NCBI GenBank assembly: GCA_025093985.1
Contig: JACAAK010000003.1
Coordinates: forward strand, 1,550,001 to 1,614,000
Reading direction: 5' to 3'
Source: Calvatia gigantea
Taxonomy: Eukaryota > Basidiomycota > Agaricomycetes > Agaricales > Lycoperdaceae
Length of the DNA: 64,000 nucleotides
Shown here: positions 58,394 through 64,000 of the stretch, in pieces
Position numbering within the stretch: position 1 is the stretch's first letter
Layout of the letters: each line of letters begins with the position of its first letter
Program-made: the position numbers and the translations under genes
Notes under the pieces: generated by a model
Told to the model about the DNA's origin: nothing
Seen by the model: only the letters and a program-made list of their open reading frames with translations
Database searches by the model: none

Positions 58394-61300
58394 CTAACCC
58401 TGGCCGGCATATCGTTGCTTCTCGTACTCCTTCCAGATCATTTTCAATAGAGCCTTTCCATTCACATCTAATCCGACAACCAATGCATCTCGCGCGTGCT
58501 CCCCCATAAGGCCACAAAGAATGAAAAGCCCGGGCTCGAGTTCTCGTCGCATCTCTAGACTTACTACGCATAGCGGGTCATTCAGTGCTTCGATGTAGGC
58601 CGCCAACACGGACGCTGCGTGCTTTGAAAAAGGTTTCGCGAGCGATTCTGCTTTCTGTGTATTACCGGCTGTGTGACTTCTTACGACTGTCTTGATATTC
58701 AGGGTCTCGAGAAGTCGAGATAGCATACGACCTTCTTTCCCTCCCAAAGGTCGTTTCACATTGACCCACCGGGGTAATGTTCGCATTACCATGGATGTTT
58801 GTTTGGTTCCAAGTTGTGGGCGGCAGCTTCGTATTAATGATAACAGCTGCCGCAGGATCAGAGAGAGGTGGGGTAGCACCGGAGGTAAAAGATCTCTTCG
58901 AAGACGGATGAGAGCACTAAGGGTGGCGACAATCTTGTGGAAGATTTCTACTGTCGTGACTTCGTCATGTTCCTCGGACGGCTCAAGGAGCCTGAACAGC
59001 ACTATCCATATACCTCCGAGGTCGGCTGGACGTAGTGCTGCAGGCTACAACAAAATGAACTTCCTTCGGTACGTTACATCAATTCAGGAGAAAACATACC
59101 CTCTCGGAACAATGTTGCACCATAAATTCCAGTGTTAATAGACGAAGTTGAATCGTACTATGGGTGAATGCTCCGCAGCTGACGAATATACCCAGGCACC
59201 GAGTCGTGAACGCCTGTATATGCTTCAGCGTATCTAAAGTATACAGGTCACACCAACTTTCGGAGAGAGCGCCACTCGTACTCACTCTGAGGATGATCCC
59301 ATAACAGCAAGATCGAGAGATGGACGGCAGTCTCTCGTGCTCCCACGGCGACTTGGTTGGATGACAACCATTCGGAAAGAAGGTTAAGAGCGTGCAAGTA
59401 ATCAGCTGGGGTGAGAGATTGTGATACTGAGGAAACGTGTGTATCCAGTTTCGTGCGGGCTTATATCTTTGAGCGTCTAATTTAGAGGATAGGGGACATT
59501 TGACTCACTGGTAGTTCTCGAAGCGTCATAGAAGAGAGCGAACGTCGCGAAAACGAGGTCTAATTGTTTTTGTCGAATCACTGGATCCGATACAAGCGCC
59601 AATTCCGCTCGGAGGATAGCGAAGATGCTGTCGCGGACGTCATCCAGCCTCTCTTCATCCCCATGTTTTTGAATAATTAACGGCACCAACTGTTTTCCAA
59701 AAAAATCACCCCCTTCTCCTGTAATTGGATTTAAGTGTTCAACCAAGTATTGGTTTGATAATGCACACCTGAAATGCTCTCGCTTAACCATCTCCGCAAC
59801 TTGAGGACGCAACACCACCCAACCAATGTCTCCAAGTAATGAATGATGGACAGCTGTGGCATGTCTTGTAGCTGTTCGGACAGGATTTTGCTCAAGTCGG
59901 CGTGGAGACTGCCCAGGGCGGCCACACACTGACTCGAGAGACTAAAAATGATTTCAGGTCAGCAGAGTGACCGAGTTGTTGTAATAAGGATAAGCGACAC
60001 CTTGAGCTTTTTAGCTTCGTGATAGCGTCCAATAGGGACGTAACGAGCTTGGATTGTAGTTTTCGCGTCTCGTGCTGAACACCCACAAGGGTAGAATACA
60101 GACTGAATGAGTTAATTATCTTTAGCAACGCGCCTGAATGTGATGCCGAATCCTTGACGAGCTCACTGAAGAGTGATTTTAAGTCGGGAAGAACTACAAG
60201 TCCGAGCAGGGAAATACCTGAAGCATAACCCGGTCAAGTCCAGTGTCGTCTCCGCAAAGACTTTATACTCTCGACCATTCGAAGGGCAGTCGAAAGACAT
60301 GAGGTGGATAACAAAATCGCCCAGGTCTACATCCTGTTCATACAGTGGGCCTGGTTGGGCTCGGTAAAAAAATACAAGTTTACTTACAGAGGTGCGTTCG
60401 AACCCCACAAGTCCGATCACTCTCTTCAGGAATGCTCTAAGAGTAACTAGTTTCTGCAGCAAAGACTGCTGTTGTGCTTCCCGTTGCCTATCTCCCCCCT
60501 TATGAAAACCCTGGACGAGTTGGATATCGGCCGCAAAGGCCCTCTTGATAAAAAGGGCCCGAGCAGGTCGGTTGTGGTATTCCGCAGGAACATAAAGGAG
60601 AAGATGGTATGCCGCTAACTCGGTTTCTCCAAGAGGGGAGTTAGGATGGTCGGTGATCTCGACCAGGTGAGACAGGAAAGCGGCTGGACAATAAGGGTGA
60701 TGGTATGGTTTAGTGCGTCGAAAGGCCTATCTTGGGCGGATATACTCACATTGGATATTATGCATTTCCCAGAATTCTGCGGAGTGTAATACCCGGAGAA
60801 GGAGATGTTCCGGACGAGATTCTGCATCTGTTGTTGCGGGTTTTCTACTGAGATCAATGTTAAGGATCAACCAGACAATGTGGGTTAGTTGGGAAGGGGA
60901 AGCGAGGTTACTGGTGGACAATGAGCAAGCTTTCAGAAACTTGATGGTATCAGACTCACTCCACAAACGGTAACCATCGTTCTAGGATTAGATGGAAAAG
61001 TGCAAGTGCCCCCGACCCCGATGATCTCAGGTGGCAGGGTAGACCGGACCAACCGCAATCCGAGGACCTGAGAGATTGAGTCAAATATGAGAGAACGTTG
61101 TCCAAAATCTCCAAGGCCTCGTCTTGGTGTGCGTGGTGCGTTGACATGCGAAACAACAACGTTCGGAACTGACATAGATAGCGTGAGTTGGCGACACCGG
61201 AGCACACCAATTCGAAAGCTCACGATTTCCAGCTCCAGTTCTGCCATCAAATTTCCTTTCCCACCTTCTTTCACTATGATCCCTTTTGCTCGCTCGACCA

Positions 61301-63557
61301 CCGTACTCGTGTCTGGTTCGTCATCTAAACCAAGTCCCCTTGCGACACACAGCATGTAGTTGACCCTCAACATAGCAGCCGTAACAACTTGAGTGGCCCA
61401 ACCGTCCGATCCCGCCGACCCCCTTCCGCGCTTTTTCTTCCCATTTCCGGGCAATAATCGCTCAGTTTTTAATAGTTTTTTGACGGCATTTCGAACCAAG
61501 CTTCCCCGAAGTTTGGTGATAACACCCCTGACGGCATTGGCCGAGTCTCCGGTCAGATTTTGAATTGGTAGATTCGAGAGAACGACAAGAGCGAGGTGGG
61601 CTTGAAGGGAAAAAGATACCGCCAAGGATTCCACATCATATCCTGTGGATTCAGGCATCCCGCTGACCTCCAGAGTCACGCCTTCATTTTCTGCGTTTTT
61701 CTCTTTCTTCCGCTTCTTTGGGCTCCCCTCATCGCTGAGCTTGGCTTCTGTAGCGTCGAGGAACGTTTGCCAGCTAAGCCTTAGCAATTTCACCAGGTTC
61801 TCGACCACATTTGGCGTCCGTCCAGGAGTAAGGAAGCTCTTTATCATACTACCGAGTTTCGCTAGGTGCCAGCTGCTGAGAATATGGCCGGAGAAACATA
61901 ATTCGTATACTTCGCGCCTATCAAGACTTTCAGAAGGTGGAAAGGAGGTAGGCATAAACGAAGAAAGGAGGTTAGTGAGGTGAGCGTTTAAAGTGCGAGT
62001 TTTGGTGTGATAGTCGAGGATTAAGTCCAGGAAGGACATCGGTGCTGGGTCTGTTGCAGATATCTACAACCTCCATGTGAATGATGTCTTATCTGTATGT
62101 ATCAGGAAACCTTACGGGAAGAAGGGACGGAAGTATGCGCGGAAGAGAAGGGAGCAGAAGGTCGCAATCAATTTGACCGATCTTGTGTAGGCATCCGACA
62201 GCGGGAGAAATTGTGTCATTGTACCCTCCTGGACCCCAGTCAGCGGTGCAAGTCGTGCCCATACGCAACACTCACTTTCCCATGACTTTGAAAGTACGTT
62301 AATCGCATTTTGGGTGATTTTGTTTAGTACCACAACGGCGTCAGCCTGTTGAACGCCAAACAAATTTTCGTCCAACACCGTTTCTAACAGACCCAACCTT
62401 GCTTTCCAGATGTCACCTTCGTTCACTGCAACACCGTTACCCCATCCAGTTAACACTGCTTCGAAATTTGCGAAAAACTTCATTGAAGCCGCATTAACTT
62501 CGTCAGTCAATGTAGCAACCCTAACGTTTGAACTCTGGTTGAACACGGCGCCTCGATGACGTTTTAAAGCTTGGACATAGGTCAAGAACAACCGCGGGAT
62601 GACTGACAATACGAAGGGGGCTTCTGGGCCGGAAGAAAACGCCGTGTGGAGGTGTTCGAAGAGGGCGGTTGACTGGTCCGCCGAGCGACTCCCACTGAGA
62701 TGGCGAAGAATGTCAAGATTTAAGAGTGTAGCTGTACCTGCTTCGTAGACATTTTGCAGGAAGCGATCATGCGTTGACGATGAGTTCGTAGACGGGGAGG
62801 GGCCCCGAGAGAGGACACGGAGCCAGCCGAAGAAAGATGTTTGGAGGAAGAGTTGGTAAAACTGTTAACAATATTACGATGTAAACCTCATGCTAGGGAG
62901 AAAATGAGCAGGAAAAATGCCTTTTTCTTGTTGACCGAATTCCCGAGCGAGGCGCGATAGGAGGAAGTGACGAGAAACCCAACGTCGATGATTCCGGGAG
63001 CTAGATCTCCTTCATCGGCTTTTCGCAATAACAGGGCGAACAAGTCGGCGAGGTTCTCCAAAGACATCTTTTGTACAGAGATAGGCCACATGATACCAAT
63101 ACACGAGGACGCATGGGCGATTAATCCTTCGTAAGAGTCAATCTCGTAGCATGCTTCCAGAATTGAGGAGAGAATAGGTTGTATAGGGATCCGATGAAGA
63201 AGTGGTGAGATCCATGTTTTTAAGGGTCGGACATTGGAAGGAGTTTTGGTAGAAAGGATATCTAGCAGCAGCTCCCAGTACTGCATATTAAAGACGGAAC
63301 TGATAGGTCTATATTCTGTTGTTAACTTCTTCATGGTAGTAGGCAGCAGTGAGAACATACGTCAACTGGGACTTTTCTTTGAGCAAGGTTGACAGGATCC
63401 ATTCCACAATAACCTCTGCTTTACTCGGCAAGTAGAAGGAGTTATCGTCCCAAGCCTGACGAGCTATGTCAATTTTGCGAGGTCCTCCAGGGTTTGGAGG
63501 ATCGGAAGAAGCTTTGAGGGCCCGGATAAAGGTTTGAGAGGATTGCGACGATGTCAT
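58394..63557 (-). CDS. URB2: nucleolar ribosome-biogenesis protein URB2/NPA2
   Basis: Nucleolar HEAT-like scaffold of early pre-60S particles, required for 27S pre-rRNA processing. Fifteen exons: 63557-63361, 63308-62936, 62861-62276, 62228-62116, 62063-61224, 61168-60960, 60910-60750, 60683-60388, 60333-60276, 60217-60001, 59941-59819, 59768-59509, 59459-59286, 59233-59100, 59044-58394; predicted 1463 residues with consistent phases throughout. The C-terminal 220 residues carry the Urb2/Npa2 domain: ALIRLRRDLLPPVLPHL, FSKHAASVLAAYIEALNDPL, EMRRELEPGLFILC, EHARDALVVGLDVNGKALLK and the end WKEYEKQRYAGQG. The remainder is helical and Leu-rich without catalytic motifs. Intron 60218-60275 has a GTCGAG donor; reading across it looks like a frameshift, but splicing restores the frame. 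Confidence 0.92.
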
Positions 63558-63860
63558 TTTTTCTGTGAAGGCCAGGGTAGCATGCCCTGCGTCGTAATTT
63601 GGCTGATGTCGCTTTTACAATGCCTCGACCGACTTCAACGATGGTGGAGGAAGAGAAAATCAGGGTTTGGAAGACCTAACCCTAGGTTGGGTGTTGTTGG
63701 CGCTGGGATCCCTCATCAGTAAGTACATCAACTCATCACCAGACACTGGTCTCTAGATCTTCTGCTTCAGCTGACCCTGACCAAATCTCCACATAGTGGA
63801 CGTCTCATTTTCGAGTGGCGAATCATTCACACTCCCTTATTCCATACGACTAAAGAATAC
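63558..63860. promoter_or_regulatory. shared upstream region of URB2 and the RWD gene
   Basis: About 300 bases between divergent starts, too short to hold another gene. The stretch before the RWD exon is open in its frame up to a TAG-like acceptor near 63796, so an additional 5' exon is possible. Confidence 0.5.
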
Positions 63861-64000
63861 ATGGACCTCGAAACGTGTCATAGCATGCAACAGGAGGAAT
63901 TTGAGGTGCTGGAGGCGGGTGATTTCTCCGAATAAAGCTATAAAACTAACTTTCAAACCAGTCAATCTACCCAGAATGTGTATCAAGTAAAATTAATGCA
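63861..64000 (+). CDS. RWD-domain protein, N-terminus only (cut by window edge)
   Basis: Two exons are visible: 63861-63914 and 63962 to the edge. The product begins MDLETCHSMQQEEFEVLE and continues after the intron with SIYPECVSSKIN, the start of an RWD domain (the E-E-x-x-x-L-x-S-I-Y-P motif). RWD domains occur in IMPACT/GCN2-type regulators and in RBR ubiquitin ligases such as Itt1/RNF14; the Cys-containing lead suggests the latter weakly. The intron (63915-63961, 47 nt) starts with GC, not GT (GAG|GCGGGT), and ends CAAACCAG; the nearest GT breaks the frame. The upstream start could move if a further exon exists. Confidence 0.75.

Noticed and set aside
59769..59818. Second apparent URB2 frame jump (H-Y-L-E-T-L-V-G to C-A-L-S-N-Q)
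   Set aside because: Explained by a 50-nt intron with a GGTTAAGC branch and TTTCAG acceptor.
60218..60275. Apparent frameshift in URB2
   Set aside because: A 58-nt intron with a GTCGAG donor, CTTGAC branch and CTTCAG acceptor joins the two frames exactly.

Overview
The window is eukaryotic, nuclear and fungal. Almost every gene is cut by many short introns (mostly 47-75 nt, GT..AG, with CTRAY-like branch points just upstream of the acceptor). The gene families and this intron density fit an Agaricomycete (mushroom-forming basidiomycete); this placement is inference from architecture, not a search. I rebuilt gene models by hand from splice signals and family motifs. Total coding length is a multiple of three for CYC8, ERF4, BRL1, CLPP, ADAM, OSH, BAT, URB2, the S1-type protease, the RBM26/27-like gene and the 1889-residue coiled-coil protein, which supports those exon sets.

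Layout, left to right: the 5' part of a YAP1/PAP1 bZIP regulator (-, running off the left edge); ERF4 palmitoyltransferase subunit (-); a 4.9 kb gene-poor stretch; the CYC8/SSN6 TPR corepressor (-); a 3.1 kb gene-poor stretch; a tiny SERF-type gene (+) and a tiny unknown gene (-), both too fragmented to appear as long ORFs; BRL1/BRR6 (-) divergent from mitochondrial CLPP (+); a 4 kb gene-poor stretch; a 16-exon membrane-anchored ADAM metalloprotease (-) divergent from the DBP3 DEAD-box helicase (+); an OSH6/7-type oxysterol-binding protein (+) convergent with a 1889-residue coiled-coil protein of unknown function (-), itself divergent from a mitochondrial branched-chain aminotransferase (+); a cytochrome P450 (+); a cyclophilin (-); an RBM26/27-like RNA-binding protein (-); a 3.1 kb gene-poor stretch with possible decayed-repeat sequence; a trypsin-fold serine protease (-); URB2/NPA2 (-); and the first exons of an RWD-domain gene (+) at the right edge.

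The genes do not form a pathway or cluster; this reads as ordinary housekeeping territory. I see no mobile element, CRISPR array, rRNA or tRNA that I can defend. The most striking feature is splicing: 6-nt coding exons in two unrelated genes (CLPP and ADAM, the latter encoding the third zinc-binding His), a 14-nt exon in the P450, an 18-nt exon plus a stop-codon-only exon in ERF4, two candidate GC-AG introns, and two in-frame stop-free introns that could be retained. Several genes (cyclophilin, P450, YAP1) also show a one-base frame break at a conserved position, which may be assembly indels or real lesions.
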